Part shown: one piece after another, positions 14,318 to 22,299 of the stretch
Numbering within the stretch: position 1 is the stretch's first letter
Layout: the number at the start of each line of letters is the position of its first letter
NCBI GenBank assembly: GCA_020636895.1
Contig: JACJWZ010000001.1
Coordinates: 930,001 to 994,000, forward strand
Source of the DNA: Thermoleophilales bacterium
GTDB taxonomy: Bacteria > Actinomycetota > Thermoleophilia > Solirubrobacterales > 70-9
Length of the DNA stretch: 64,000 nucleotides
Reading direction: 5' to 3'
Program-made: the position numbers and the translations under genes
The notes under the pieces: generated by a model
Databases searched by the model: none
The model's input: only the letters and a program-made list of their open reading frames with translations
Told to the model about the DNA's origin: nothing

Positions 14318-16894
14318 TTGAAGACGGCTTCCCGGCTGCTCGCAGTCATTTTCGGGGTGTTCATCGCGATCGCGCTCACCGGCGCGCTAGTCGCCAACGC
14401 AGCCGACTCCGGCGTCGCCGCCAAGAAGGCGAAGGTGAAGCTGAAGGTCTCCGGGAAGGGCCAGACGACCCTGCTCAAGAAGGGCATCAAGGTCAAGGTC
14501 ACCGTCAAGAGCAAGAAGAAGGTCAAGACGAAGCTGAAGGCGACGTCGACGACGTTCGACGACCCGGCCGCGAAGTCGCTCGCGAAGACCAAGAAGGTCA
14601 CGCTGAAGCCCAAGAAGAAGAAGGGCAAGGGCAAGGGCGGCAAGAACCGCAAGGGCGGTGGCAAGAAGCTGAGCAAGACCGTGAAGCTGAAGCTGACCTC
14701 CTCCGGCAAGGACGCCGTCTCCTCGTGCGAGGCCCGCACAATCACCGTCAAGGCCGGCAAGAGCAAGACTTCGTTCGACCTCGTCCGCGACACCGCCGAC
14801 TGCAAGCCCGGCACGGTCGATCTCTCCCGTGCCAGCGAATGCGACTTCATCGGCAACCAGGACCAGTCGATGTGCATGGTCCCGTTCCCCGACGACTTCT
14901 ACACGCGGTCCGACGCCGACTCGGCGACCGGCCGCCGCATCGACTTCAAGACCTCGGCGATGCCGGCCAACGACGCCGGCGTGCACATCGCGGCCGACTC
15001 GTACAACCTGAACGACGGGTTCAGCCCGGGTGAGACGATCGTCGTGCGGATCCCGGGGATCAACACCCAGGCCGACCTCGACGCCAACAACCACCCGCAG
15101 CTCGCGCAGCTCGGCACCTACGCCGACGCCGACACGTCGTTCGTCGTGATCGACGCACAGACGGGCGAGCGGCAGCCGATCTGGGCCGAGATCGACTCGA
15201 ACTCGACCGATCCGAACCGCACGGCGGTCCTGATCCACCCGTCGGTGAACTTCGCCTCCGGCCATCGCTACATCGTCGCGATCCGGAACCTGAAGTCGGC
15301 GGATGGCACCCAGCTGCCGGCACCGGCCGGGTTCCGCTACTACCGCGATGACCTGCCCTCCGACGAGGCCGCGATCAACGATCAGCGCGATCGCTTCGAC
15401 GGGATCTTCGACAAGCTGAAGAGCGCCGGCATCAAGCGCAACAACCTCTACCTCGCATGGGACTTCACGGTCGCGACCGACGAGAACATCGCCGGCCGCG
15501 TGATGAAGATGCGCGACGAGTCCTTCGCCGATCTCGGCGATTCGAACCTGGCGGACGGCGTCGTCACCGGGGATGCGCCCAACTTCACGGTCACGACCGT
15601 CAACGACTACCCGACGCCCGGCGACAACGCCAACATCGCCCGCCGCATCCGTGGCACCTTCGAGGTTCCCTGCTACCTGACCGGCGGCTCGCCGGTGCCG
15701 TGTGGGCCCGGCGCGACCATGCCTCTCGACTCGAACGGCATGCCGTCGCAGCAGGGCACCTACGACGCCAACTTCGACTGCGTCATCCCGCGTGCGGCGG
15801 TCGACGGCGGCACGCCGACGCCGGCGCGTCCGTCCGTGTACGGCCACGGCCTGCTCGGATCGGCCAGCGAGGCCAACTCGAGCAACCAGACGTCGCTTGC
15901 GCGCGGCCACAACATCATCTCCTGCGCGACCGACGAGCTCGGGCTCTCGGGAGCTGACGTCCCGACCGCCTTCGCGGCGCTCGGTGAGCTCGGGCAGTTC
16001 CCGAAGATCTCCGACAGGCTCCAGCAGGGTCTGCTCAACGAGCTTCTGCTCGGCAGGCTTCTGGTCAGCCCCGACGGCTTCGTCACCGACGGCGAGTTCC
16101 ACGTCGATCGCACGACCGGCACGGCATCGGTGATCGACCCGGCGAAGCTGTACTACAACGGCAACAGCCAGGGCGGGATCATGGGCGGCGCGTTCATGGC
16201 GCTCTCACCCGACGCGACCCGTGGCAGCCTCGGTGTGCCCGGCATGAACTACTCGGTTCTGCTCAACCGCTCGGTCGACTTCGACACCTACGCCGAAGCC
16301 GGGCTGAACCCGAACTACACCGACATGCTCGAGCGGCCGCTCGTCCTGTCGATGATCCAGATGCTCTGGGATCGCGGCGAGGCCAACGGCTACGCGCATC
16401 GGATGACCACGAACCCGCTGCCCAACACGCCGCAGCACAAGGTGCTCATGAACGTGGCGTTCGGCGACCACCAGGTCTCGAACTTCACCGCCGACACCGA
16501 GGCGCGGACGATCGGCGCCGAGGCTCACGCCCCGGTCGTCGACGACGGACGCTGGCCCGGAGTCGATCAGCTCTGGAACATCCCGCGGATCTCGAGCTAC
16601 CCGTTCACCGGCTCGGCGATCGTCTACTGGGACAGCGGTCCGACGCGGGACGATCCGGGCTCGGCCGACCCGGCTGAACTGCTCGGGACCGACCCGCCGC
16701 CGCTGGCCAACGTGCCCAACCGCAGCGGTGAGGATCCGCACAGCCTCCCGCGCCGGACCTCGGAGGAGCAGCAGATGGTCTCCGACTTCCTGCAGCCCGA
16801 TGGGCTGAGCAACATCACCGACACGTGTATCGGCTCCGCCGGACCGGCCTGCCACGACTACACGTTCGGCGGCACCCGGGCTCCGGGCAGCTGA
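14318..16894 (+). CDS. Large secreted alpha/beta-hydrolase-like protein, Lys-rich N-terminal region (paralog 1)
   Basis: 858 residues from TTG 14318, with AGGAGGAGA upstream. A Sec signal peptide (about 1-29, hydrophobic core then ALVANAADS) is followed by roughly 110 Lys-rich residues of VKLKV/KVKVTVKSKKK type, ending near a Cys pair. Residues about 165-330 (VPFPDDFYTR, DGFSPGETIVVRIPG) recall the N-terminal domain of bacterial VolA-type lipases. The C-terminal part has the nucleophile elbow GNSQGG with Ser617, a YGHGLLG strand-turn, and a late GDHQV segment that could carry the acid/His. Likely an exported esterase or lipase; substrate unknown. The next gene is a full-length paralog. Confidence 0.75.
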   Translation: MKTASRLLAVIFGVFIAIALTGALVANAADSGVAAKKAKVKLKVSGKGQTTLLKKGIKVKVTVKSKKKVKTKLKATSTTFDDPAAKSLAKTKKVTLKPKKKKGKGKGGKNRKGGGKKLSKTVKLKLTSSGKDAVSSCEARTITVKAGKSKTSFDLVRDTADCKPGTVDLSRASECDFIGNQDQSMCMVPFPDDFYTRSDADSATGRRIDFKTSAMPANDAGVHIAADSYNLNDGFSPGETIVVRIPGINTQADLDANNHPQLAQLGTYADADTSFVVIDAQTGERQPIWAEIDSNSTDPNRTAVLIHPSVNFASGHRYIVAIRNLKSADGTQLPAPAGFRYYRDDLPSDEAAINDQRDRFDGIFDKLKSAGIKRNNLYLAWDFTVATDENIAGRVMKMRDESFADLGDSNLADGVVTGDAPNFTVTTVNDYPTPGDNANIARRIRGTFEVPCYLTGGSPVPCGPGATMPLDSNGMPSQQGTYDANFDCVIPRAAVDGGTPTPARPSVYGHGLLGSASEANSSNQTSLARGHNIISCATDELGLSGADVPTAFAALGELGQFPKISDRLQQGLLNELLLGRLLVSPDGFVTDGEFHVDRTTGTASVIDPAKLYYNGNSQGGIMGGAFMALSPDATRGSLGVPGMNYSVLLNRSVDFDTYAEAGLNPNYTDMLERPLVLSMIQMLWDRGEANGYAHRMTTNPLPNTPQHKVLMNVAFGDHQVSNFTADTEARTIGAEAHAPVVDDGRWPGVDQLWNIPRISSYPFTGSAIVYWDSGPTRDDPGSADPAELLGTDPPPLANVPNRSGEDPHSLPRRTSEEQQMVSDFLQPDGLSNITDTCIGSAGPACHDYTFGGTRAPGS

Positions 16895-16928
16895 GGCAAG
16901 CCACAACCGACCGCCTGGGAGGGCAGCG

Positions 16929-17060
16929 ATGACGCGGACCGACGCCGACCACAACCGGGGCGTCGTCGCGGCGACGCTGCTCCTCCTGACGGCGCTCCTG
17001 GTGCTGGCGCTCGGCGCCGGCAGCGCCGAGGCGGGCAAGGGCGGCAAGTCCCACCCCGAA
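16929..17060 (+). pseudogene. Signal-peptide fragment of paralog 2, cut off by an apparent frameshift
   Basis: ATG 16929, with a good GGGAGGG ribosome-binding site, opens a frame encoding a basic start, a hydrophobic core (VVAATLLLLTALLVLALGAG) and SAEAGKGGK, a textbook Sec signal peptide. The frame then leaves the conserved protein: the continuation matching paralog 1 (PKLGVKAPSQAKLL) lies in the +1 frame. The switch falls at 17049-17060, in a stretch with CCC and CCCC runs. One base too many there would explain it: a true mutation, an assembly error or, less likely, +1 slippage at CCC. Confidence 0.7.
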
Positions 17061-17067
17061 GCTGGGG

Positions 17068-19512
17068 GTGAAGGCCCCCTCGCAGGCGAAGCTGCTCGAC
17101 GGCGGCAAGGTCACCGTCACGATCAAGTCGAAGCGCAAGGCCAAGGTCAAGGTCGACGTCGCGCTGAAGCAGGACGGGACCAAGGCGAAGCTGACGAAGA
17201 GCAAGAAGGTCAAGGTCAAGCCGCGCAAGAAGGCGAAGGTCAAGCTGCCGGTCCGCGCGGACGCTGAGCGGCTCGTGCAGAGCTGCATCGATACGACGGT
17301 CGTCGCGACGGGCAAGGGCAAGGGCAAGAAGGCGACCGACAAGGCGAAGCTCAAGCGCGATCCGGCCCGTTGCGACGGTGAGACGCCGGTCGGGGTCGAT
17401 CTCGCCCGGGCCGACCACTGCGACCTGATCGCACCGCTTGGCCAGCAGTGCCTGTTCCCGTACGCCAACGACTTCTACACCCGCTCCGACCCCTCGGCCG
17501 TGACGGGCCTGCGGCTCGACCTGAAGTCGGCCGCGATGCCGCAGAACGCCGGCGGCACACCGATCGACCCGACCGACATCAACCAGAGCGACGGCTTCAG
17601 CCCCGGCGCCCCGATCCTCGTGCGCGTGCCGGGGATGGACACCGCGCAGGCGTTCGCGAATACGAATCCGCCGCCGGTCACGAACATGGACGCGTCCTTC
17701 GCGACCGACGCCCCGGTCGTGCTCATCGACGCGGCGACGGGCGCGCGACAGCTGATCTGGACCGAGCTCGACTCGAACGCGACCTCGCCCGATCAGACCG
17801 TCCTCGAGATCCACCCCGGCAAGAACCTGACCGAGGGCCATCGCTACATCGTCGCTCTGCGAGGGATGAAGGACGCCTCCGGCGCGACCCTGTCGGCGCC
17901 CGAGGGCTTCCGCCTGCTCCGCGACGACGTCCCGACCGCGATCCCGGCGATCGAAAGCCGCCGCGAGCAGATGGAGCGGGTCTTCTCGGGGCTCGAGCAG
18001 GCAGGTATCTCACGCGGCGACCTCTATCTCGCCTGGGACTTCACGGTCGCGAGCACCCAGAGCACTACGGGCCGGATGCTCGCGATGCGCAACGACGCAT
18101 TCGCCAAGCTCGGTGACACGAACCTGACCGACGGCACGATCCAGGGGGACTCCCCCGAGTACGCCATCACCGGCGTCACCGACTACCCGTCGTCGACGGC
18201 GTCGGGCCGTGGGGTCGAGTACGTGCGCACGGTCGAAGGGACGATCAAGGTCCCCTGCTACATGACCGATCCCGACGGCGCGGGTCCGCTGCATCCTTGC
18301 GATCCCGGCTCGAGGCTCAATCTCGACGCGAACGGCGTGCCGCAGCAGAACGGCTTCTACGACGCCCGCTTCGGGTGCGGCATCCCGCGCTCGGCCGTGA
18401 CCGAGACGCCGCCCGCCTCTGACAACTACGTGGTCACCGACCCCGCCCGCCCGTCGATGTACGGGCACGGCCTCTTCGGGGAGTACGACGAGGTCTTCGC
18501 CGGCAGCGTTCGCCGCCTCGGCAACGAGAACGGCGTCCTCAACTGCGCCGCCGACTGGATCGGCATGGCGGATGAGGACGTGATCGGGGCCGCGTTCCCG
18601 GCCCTGCAGGACCTCTCGAAGTTCGGGCCGATCCCCGACAGGCTGCAGCAGGGGTTCCTCGACTTCCTCTACCTCGGCAGGGCGCTGATCCATCCCGACG
18701 GCCTGGCCGACGCCGCCGCCTTCAAGTTCAACGGCGATTCGGTCATCGACACCGATCACCTCTACTACTGGGGCAACAGCCAGGGCGGGATCGCAGGCGG
18801 CGCGCTGACGGCGGTCGCGACCGACTTCACGCGCTCGGTGCTCTACGTGCCCGGCATGACGTACTCGGCGCTGCTCCCCCGGAGCGTCGACTTCGACGAT
18901 CCCGACCCGAGCGAGATCGACTACGCCTCGGTGCTGTACCCGGCCTACCCGGTCGAGTCGACCCGCCCGCTGGCGCTGACGTTGATCCAGTCGCTTTGGG
19001 ATCGCGGCGAGCCGAGCGGCTACGCCAACCACATGACGAGTGATCCCCTGCCGGGAACGCCCGCCCACAAGGTGCTGATCCTGCAGGCGTACGGCGACCA
19101 TCAGGTCGCGAACGTGCAGACCAACGTCGAGGCGCGCACGATCGGCGCCCCGCTGCGGCAGCCGGCCGTCGATTCGCAGCGGATCCCGAGCGCCTACGTG
19201 GACCTGTTCCCGCAGACGCCGACGCTCGGGGACCTCAGCGGCCCCGCGGCCGACGGGAACGGCTACTTCGTCTGGGACATCGGCCCGAAGCGCGACAACG
19301 GCTCCGGCGGCTACCTCGGCACCGACCCGCCGCCGATCACCAACACGCCCCCGCCCGGCGATGCCGCCGGGGTCGATCCCCATGACACGGTGGTCAACAC
19401 CTCGCCGCAGGCGCGGGCGCAGATCGCCGCGTTCATCGACACCCCGGGCGCGATCACCAACCCGTGTGCAGCGAAGCCCTGCTACGCCGCGGGCTGGACC
19501 GGTTATCCGTAG
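17068..19512 (+). CDS. Large secreted alpha/beta-hydrolase-like protein (paralog 2), mature part
   Basis: 814 residues from GTG 17068; the natural N-terminus is probably ATG 16929 through a one-base frameshift. The order of parts copies paralog 1: a Lys-rich segment (KVTVTIKSKRKAKVKV), a Cys-containing linker, the YANDFYTRSDPSAVTG and DGFSPGAPILVRVPG region, YGHGLFG, nucleophile elbow GNSQGG with Ser571, and GDHQV near the C-terminus. Identity along the whole length indicates tandem duplication. If GTG 17068 were the true start the protein would lack an export signal, unlike its neighbour. The hydrolase call rests on the elbow motif; substrate unknown. Confidence 0.72.
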   Translation: MKAPSQAKLLDGGKVTVTIKSKRKAKVKVDVALKQDGTKAKLTKSKKVKVKPRKKAKVKLPVRADAERLVQSCIDTTVVATGKGKGKKATDKAKLKRDPARCDGETPVGVDLARADHCDLIAPLGQQCLFPYANDFYTRSDPSAVTGLRLDLKSAAMPQNAGGTPIDPTDINQSDGFSPGAPILVRVPGMDTAQAFANTNPPPVTNMDASFATDAPVVLIDAATGARQLIWTELDSNATSPDQTVLEIHPGKNLTEGHRYIVALRGMKDASGATLSAPEGFRLLRDDVPTAIPAIESRREQMERVFSGLEQAGISRGDLYLAWDFTVASTQSTTGRMLAMRNDAFAKLGDTNLTDGTIQGDSPEYAITGVTDYPSSTASGRGVEYVRTVEGTIKVPCYMTDPDGAGPLHPCDPGSRLNLDANGVPQQNGFYDARFGCGIPRSAVTETPPASDNYVVTDPARPSMYGHGLFGEYDEVFAGSVRRLGNENGVLNCAADWIGMADEDVIGAAFPALQDLSKFGPIPDRLQQGFLDFLYLGRALIHPDGLADAAAFKFNGDSVIDTDHLYYWGNSQGGIAGGALTAVATDFTRSVLYVPGMTYSALLPRSVDFDDPDPSEIDYASVLYPAYPVESTRPLALTLIQSLWDRGEPSGYANHMTSDPLPGTPAHKVLILQAYGDHQVANVQTNVEARTIGAPLRQPAVDSQRIPSAYVDLFPQTPTLGDLSGPAADGNGYFVWDIGPKRDNGSGGYLGTDPPPITNTPPPGDAAGVDPHDTVVNTSPQARAQIAAFIDTPGAITNPCAAKPCYAAGWTGYP

Positions 19513-19539
19513 GCGAATCCTCGACGGTCGCCCTCCACC

Positions 19540-19590
19540 GGACCTGTCACCGGGGAGCAGAGAAGAAGTCCACTCCCGGGCGACAGGTCC
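19540..19590. repeat. Palindromic intergenic repeat, copy 1
   Basis: GGACCTGTC at 19540-19548 pairs perfectly with GACAGGTCC at 19582-19590. The next nine positions pair with two mismatches, giving an approximately 18-base-pair hairpin with a 15-base loop. Its reverse complement shares the arms GACsTGTCrCCCGGGAG and GGTGACAGGTCC with the copies near 46.4 kb. It lies 27 bases after the hydrolase stop and may double as a transcript end. Confidence 0.75.
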
Positions 19591-19680
19591 GCCGCCGGGC
19601 CCTTCATTGGGCTGCTTGGCGCGGATGCGACCGAGGCGGACGCGGCTCAAGAGCTGGTGGCGGGAGCCGATCGGGCTTCT

Positions 19681-19953
19681 GTGAAGCTCCGCTGCACGCA
19701 ATGCCTCGACGAGGTCGGCGACGGCCTCGGCTACGAGGCCCCGAGCGGCCACGCGCTCTGCGGCCCCTGCTACTTCGCGCTCTGGGGCCCGGCGGGCAGG
19801 AGGAACTACTCCCCGGCCACCGAGAGCGGCCGGCCGCTGTCTCGCCGGCCGAAGAAGCCGGGGAGGACCTTCTGGATCCCGGGTCCGACGGGGGAGACCG
19901 ACCCCGGCGTCGGCGAGTGGCGCCGCCGCCGCCGCCGCGGGCCCCGGGTCTGA
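19681..19953 (+). CDS. Small zinc-ribbon-like protein
   Basis: 90 residues from GTG 19681; GTG 19657 would add eight residues. Two Cys pairs, CTQC at residues 4-7 and CGPC about 20 residues later, give a Cx2C-x19-Cx2C spacing like a LIM or zinc-ribbon finger. The rest is Arg/Pro-rich and ends in RRRRRRGPR, suggesting nucleic-acid contact. I recognise no family; zinc binding is inferred. It sits alone between the hydrolase pair and tRNA-Arg on the opposite strand. Confidence 0.55.
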   Translation: MKLRCTQCLDEVGDGLGYEAPSGHALCGPCYFALWGPAGRRNYSPATESGRPLSRRPKKPGRTFWIPGPTGETDPGVGEWRRRRRRGPRV

Positions 19954-19983
19954 GGCTGCACGGGGGGCACCAGCGGCGCAGGA

Positions 19984-20056
19984 CGCGCCCGGAAGGATTC
20001 GAACCTTCGACCTCACGCTCCGGAGGCGTGCGCTCTATCCACTGAGCTACGGGCGC
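19984..20056 (-). tRNA. tRNA-Arg(CCG)
   Basis: Read on the minus strand the sequence folds as a standard cloverleaf: acceptor GCGCCCG/CGGGCGC, D-stem GCTC/GAGC, anticodon stem CACGC/GCGTG with loop CTCCGGA and anticodon CCG at positions 34-36, a short variable loop, and T-stem GAAGG/CCTTC with TTCGAAT. It reads CGG arginine codons, common in this genome. No CCA is encoded at the 3' end, so it must be added. Confidence 0.97.
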
Positions 20057-20103
20057 CGGGGTCGGCAGTCTAGGAGACCCCGGCCGCGCATACGCTTGCG
20101 CGC

Positions 20104-21048
20104 ATGGACCTGGACGTCGTCTTCCTCGGCACCGGGGGCTCGGTGCCCTCGGCGCGGCGCAACACCGCGAGCGTCCTCGTGCGCCGCGGAGGCGATCGCA
20201 TCCTGTTCGACTGCGGCGAGGGGACGCAGCGGCAGATGCAGCGCTCGACTGGGTTGATCCCCGTCGATTCGATCTTCATCACCCATCTGCACGCCGACCA
20301 CTACCTGGGCCTGCCGGGGTTGCTGAAGAGCTACGACATGCAGGACCGCCCCGAGCCGCTCGACATCTTCGGCCCACCCGGGCTCGTCGACCTGTTCTCC
20401 TCGATCGCCCGGATCGTGGGCCGCCCCTCCTACGAGGTCACGCTGCACGAGCTCAACCGGGGCGAGCTGGTGGAGCGGGACGGATACGTGATCGAGCCCT
20501 TCGACGCCGACCACCGGATCGTCGCCAACGGGTACGCGCTCTACGAGGACGCGCGTCCGGGTCGCTTCGATCCCGAGGCCGCGCAGGCTCTCGGCGTTGA
20601 GCCCGGACCCGCCTACGGGGCGCTGCAGCGGGGCGAAGCGGTCCCGGGCCGCGACGGTGAGGTGCGTCCGGAGCAGGTGATGGAGGCCGATCGCCCGGGG
20701 CGCAAGATCGTCGTCACCGGCGACACGCGTCCCTGCGAGGAGACGCGGATCGCGGCACACGGAGCCGAGCTCCTCGTCCACGACGCGACCTTCTCGGCGG
20801 CCGAGCGCGAGCGCGCCGAGCTCACGGGCCACTCGACGGTCGTCGAGGCGGCGGAGATCGCCGCCGAAGCGGAGGTGGCGATGCTCGCGCTCGTCCACGT
20901 CTCCTCGCGCCATTTCATCCCCGATGTCCTCGAGGAAGCCCGGGCCGTCTTCTCGGGGACGGTCGCCCCGCGCGACTTCGACGTGGTCGAGATCCCCCTT
21001 CCGGAGCGCGGGTCGCCGCGGCTGCTGGAGAACGGCGCTCGAACCTGA
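20104..21048 (+). CDS. rnz: Ribonuclease Z
   Basis: 314 residues, the short-form RNase Z length. Metallo-beta-lactamase fold with LGTGGSVPSARRNTAS at the start, the zinc motif THLHADHYLGLPGLL near 59-73, later the conserved GDTRPC and a distal HVSSRH region. RNase Z cuts tRNA precursors after the discriminator base, producing the 3' end to which CCA is added. That fits a genome where the adjacent tRNA-Arg lacks an encoded CCA. The gene begins 47 bases beyond the tRNA, divergent from it. Confidence 0.94.
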   Translation: MDLDVVFLGTGGSVPSARRNTASVLVRRGGDRILFDCGEGTQRQMQRSTGLIPVDSIFITHLHADHYLGLPGLLKSYDMQDRPEPLDIFGPPGLVDLFSSIARIVGRPSYEVTLHELNRGELVERDGYVIEPFDADHRIVANGYALYEDARPGRFDPEAAQALGVEPGPAYGALQRGEAVPGRDGEVRPEQVMEADRPGRKIVVTGDTRPCEETRIAAHGAELLVHDATFSAAERERAELTGHSTVVEAAEIAAEAEVAMLALVHVSSRHFIPDVLEEARAVFSGTVAPRDFDVVEIPLPERGSPRLLENGART

Positions 21049-21100
21049 GGTGGGCTCGGCCCGGCGCGAGCGCCGGCCCTCTCCGGTAGAAAGCGAAGCG

Positions 21101-21589
21101 ATGAGCGCGGGAGGACCCAGCCGGCTCGGGGAGGTGACCCGTCTCGCTGCCGTGGCCGCCGCCGCCGTCGCGCTGCTCGCCCCAGCGCTCGCCGGCGCGG
21201 TCAAGGGGAACGTCAGGTTCGGAGGGGACACCGACCAGGGCCGCAAGGCCAAGCTCGTCGTCGACCAGCAGGGACGGGCTCAGCGCGGCGTCTGGACCGT
21301 CATGACCGACTGCAGCGGCCAGTACGAGGACTTCCGCGTGCGGGTGCAGATCCGCAGCCCGCTTGATCGCGCCACCCAGGACGGTTTCCGTGACGTCGGC
21401 TCGACGACCGACAGCGACGACACCTACAGCGTCCGCTACAGGCACGAGGTTGAAGGTCACTACACGAGCCGCAGGAAGATCAAGGGGAAGCTGTCCGTCG
21501 AGGCGGTCTTCAGGCGCAACGGCAAGAAGTACGTGACCTGCACCGCCGAGGGCCTCGGCTTCGCGGTCGTCAGGCTCGAGGCGAGCTGA
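21101..21589 (+). CDS. Predicted secreted protein of unknown function
   Basis: 162 residues from ATG 21101. A signal peptide is visible: short N-terminus, hydrophobic VTRLAAVAAAAVALLAPALAGA, cleavage likely after AGA. The mature part is about 130 residues with alternating polar/hydrophobic strands, two Cys (TDCSG and VTCTAEG) that could form a disulfide outside the cell, and basic segments (RRKIKGKLSVEAVFRRNGKKY). I recognise no family. A perfect 8-base-pair hairpin at 21598-21622 just after the stop probably marks the transcript end before the pyr promoter. Confidence 0.68.
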   Translation: MSAGGPSRLGEVTRLAAVAAAAVALLAPALAGAVKGNVRFGGDTDQGRKAKLVVDQQGRAQRGVWTVMTDCSGQYEDFRVRVQIRSPLDRATQDGFRDVGSTTDSDDTYSVRYRHEVEGHYTSRRKIKGKLSVEAVFRRNGKKYVTCTAEGLGFAVVRLEAS

Positions 21590-21597
21590 GCGGCACC

Positions 21598-21622
21598 GTC
21601 TTCGCGCAACTTGGGCGAAGAC
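21598..21622 (+). terminator. Hairpin after the secreted-protein gene
   Basis: GTCTTCGC (21598-21605) pairs perfectly with GCGAAGAC (21615-21622), 8 bases after the stop codon and before the pyrR promoter region. There is no T-run, so termination is inferred from the position only. Confidence 0.45.
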
Positions 21623-21648
21623 GCCCGGGCTGCGGTCGACGGCACTGC

Positions 21649-21654
21649 TAGCCT
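21649..21654 (+). promoter_or_regulatory. Putative -10 box of the pyrR operon
   Basis: TAGCCT sits within GCTAGCCTCG, a 10-base block repeated exactly upstream of the second pyr operon (24641-24650) at the same distance from the PyrR element. Conservation between the two leaders suggests a promoter -10, giving a leader of roughly 55-60 bases. No clear -35 is visible. Confidence 0.45.
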
Positions 21655-21670
21655 CGTGCTCGCAACCGAA

Positions 21671-21710
21671 CTCTTCCTTTAACCAGGTCCCGCGAGGCCG
21701 AGAAGGAGCG
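21671..21710 (+). promoter_or_regulatory. PyrR-type RNA-binding element, pyrR-pyrB-pyrC leader
   Basis: TTCCTTTAACC, then the core GTCCCGCGAGGC (21687-21698) and GAGAAGGAGCG. The core and the trailing GAAGG match the PyrR binding-loop consensus of other bacteria, and TTCCTT can pair with the AAGGAG of the 3' side. The 3' strand is also the ribosome-binding site of pyrR (GAAGGAG, ending 6 bases before TTG 21715). PyrR bound with UMP would therefore hide it, as in the translational repression described for Mycobacterium smegmatis. Confidence 0.82.
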
Positions 21711-21714
21711 AGCA

Positions 21715-22299
21715 TTGAGCGAGAGGATCGTTCTCGACAGCGATGACGTGCGCCGCACCCTGGTGCGGATCGCGCACGAGATCATCGAGAAGAACCCGGA
21801 TTCCGGCGACGGCCGGGGGCTGGCGATCGTCGGGATCCACACCCGGGGCGCGGTTCTCGCCCGCCGCCTTCACGGGCTCGTCAGCGAGCTCTCCGGCGCG
21901 GAGGTCCCGATCGGCGACGTCGACATCTCGCTGTACCGCGATGACGCCCTCGGACGTGCACCCTCCGACACCCCCGTCGTCCACGCAACGCATCTCGACT
22001 TCGACATCGAAGGCAGGACCATCGTCCTCGTGGACGATGTGCTCTTCACCGGCCGCACCGTACGTGCCGCGATCGACGCGCTCTTCGACTACGGGCGGCC
22101 GCAGCGGGTCCAGCTCGCCGTGCTCGCGGATCGCGGCCATCGCGAGCTCCCGATCCGCCCCGACTTCACCGGCAAGAACCTGCCGACCGCCGGCGACGAG
22201 CGCGTCTACGTACGGCTCGAGGAGGTCGATGGTGAGGACGGGGTCGCGATCGCCGCCGCCCCCGTGGCGAGCAGCAACGGAGGAGGCGCGAGCGCATGA
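21715..22299 (+). CDS. pyrR: PyrR, pyrimidine operon RNA-binding regulator / uracil phosphoribosyltransferase
   Basis: 194 residues from TTG 21715. Phosphoribosyltransferase fold with IVGIHTRGAVLARRL near 42-56, IGDVDISLYRDD, and the PRPP loop VVLVDDVLFTGRTVRAAID-type segment (TIVLVDDVLFTGRTVRAA) near 100-117. RPDFTGKNLPT is the usual PyrR C-terminal stretch. PyrR senses UMP/UTP and binds pyr mRNA leaders, and some members convert uracil to UMP. A 15-residue Gly/Ser/Ala tail is extra. The element just upstream makes it autoregulatory. Its stop overlaps the pyrB start by ATGA. Confidence 0.95.
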   Translation: MSERIVLDSDDVRRTLVRIAHEIIEKNPDSGDGRGLAIVGIHTRGAVLARRLHGLVSELSGAEVPIGDVDISLYRDDALGRAPSDTPVVHATHLDFDIEGRTIVLVDDVLFTGRTVRAAIDALFDYGRPQRVQLAVLADRGHRELPIRPDFTGKNLPTAGDERVYVRLEEVDGEDGVAIAAAPVASSNGGGASA

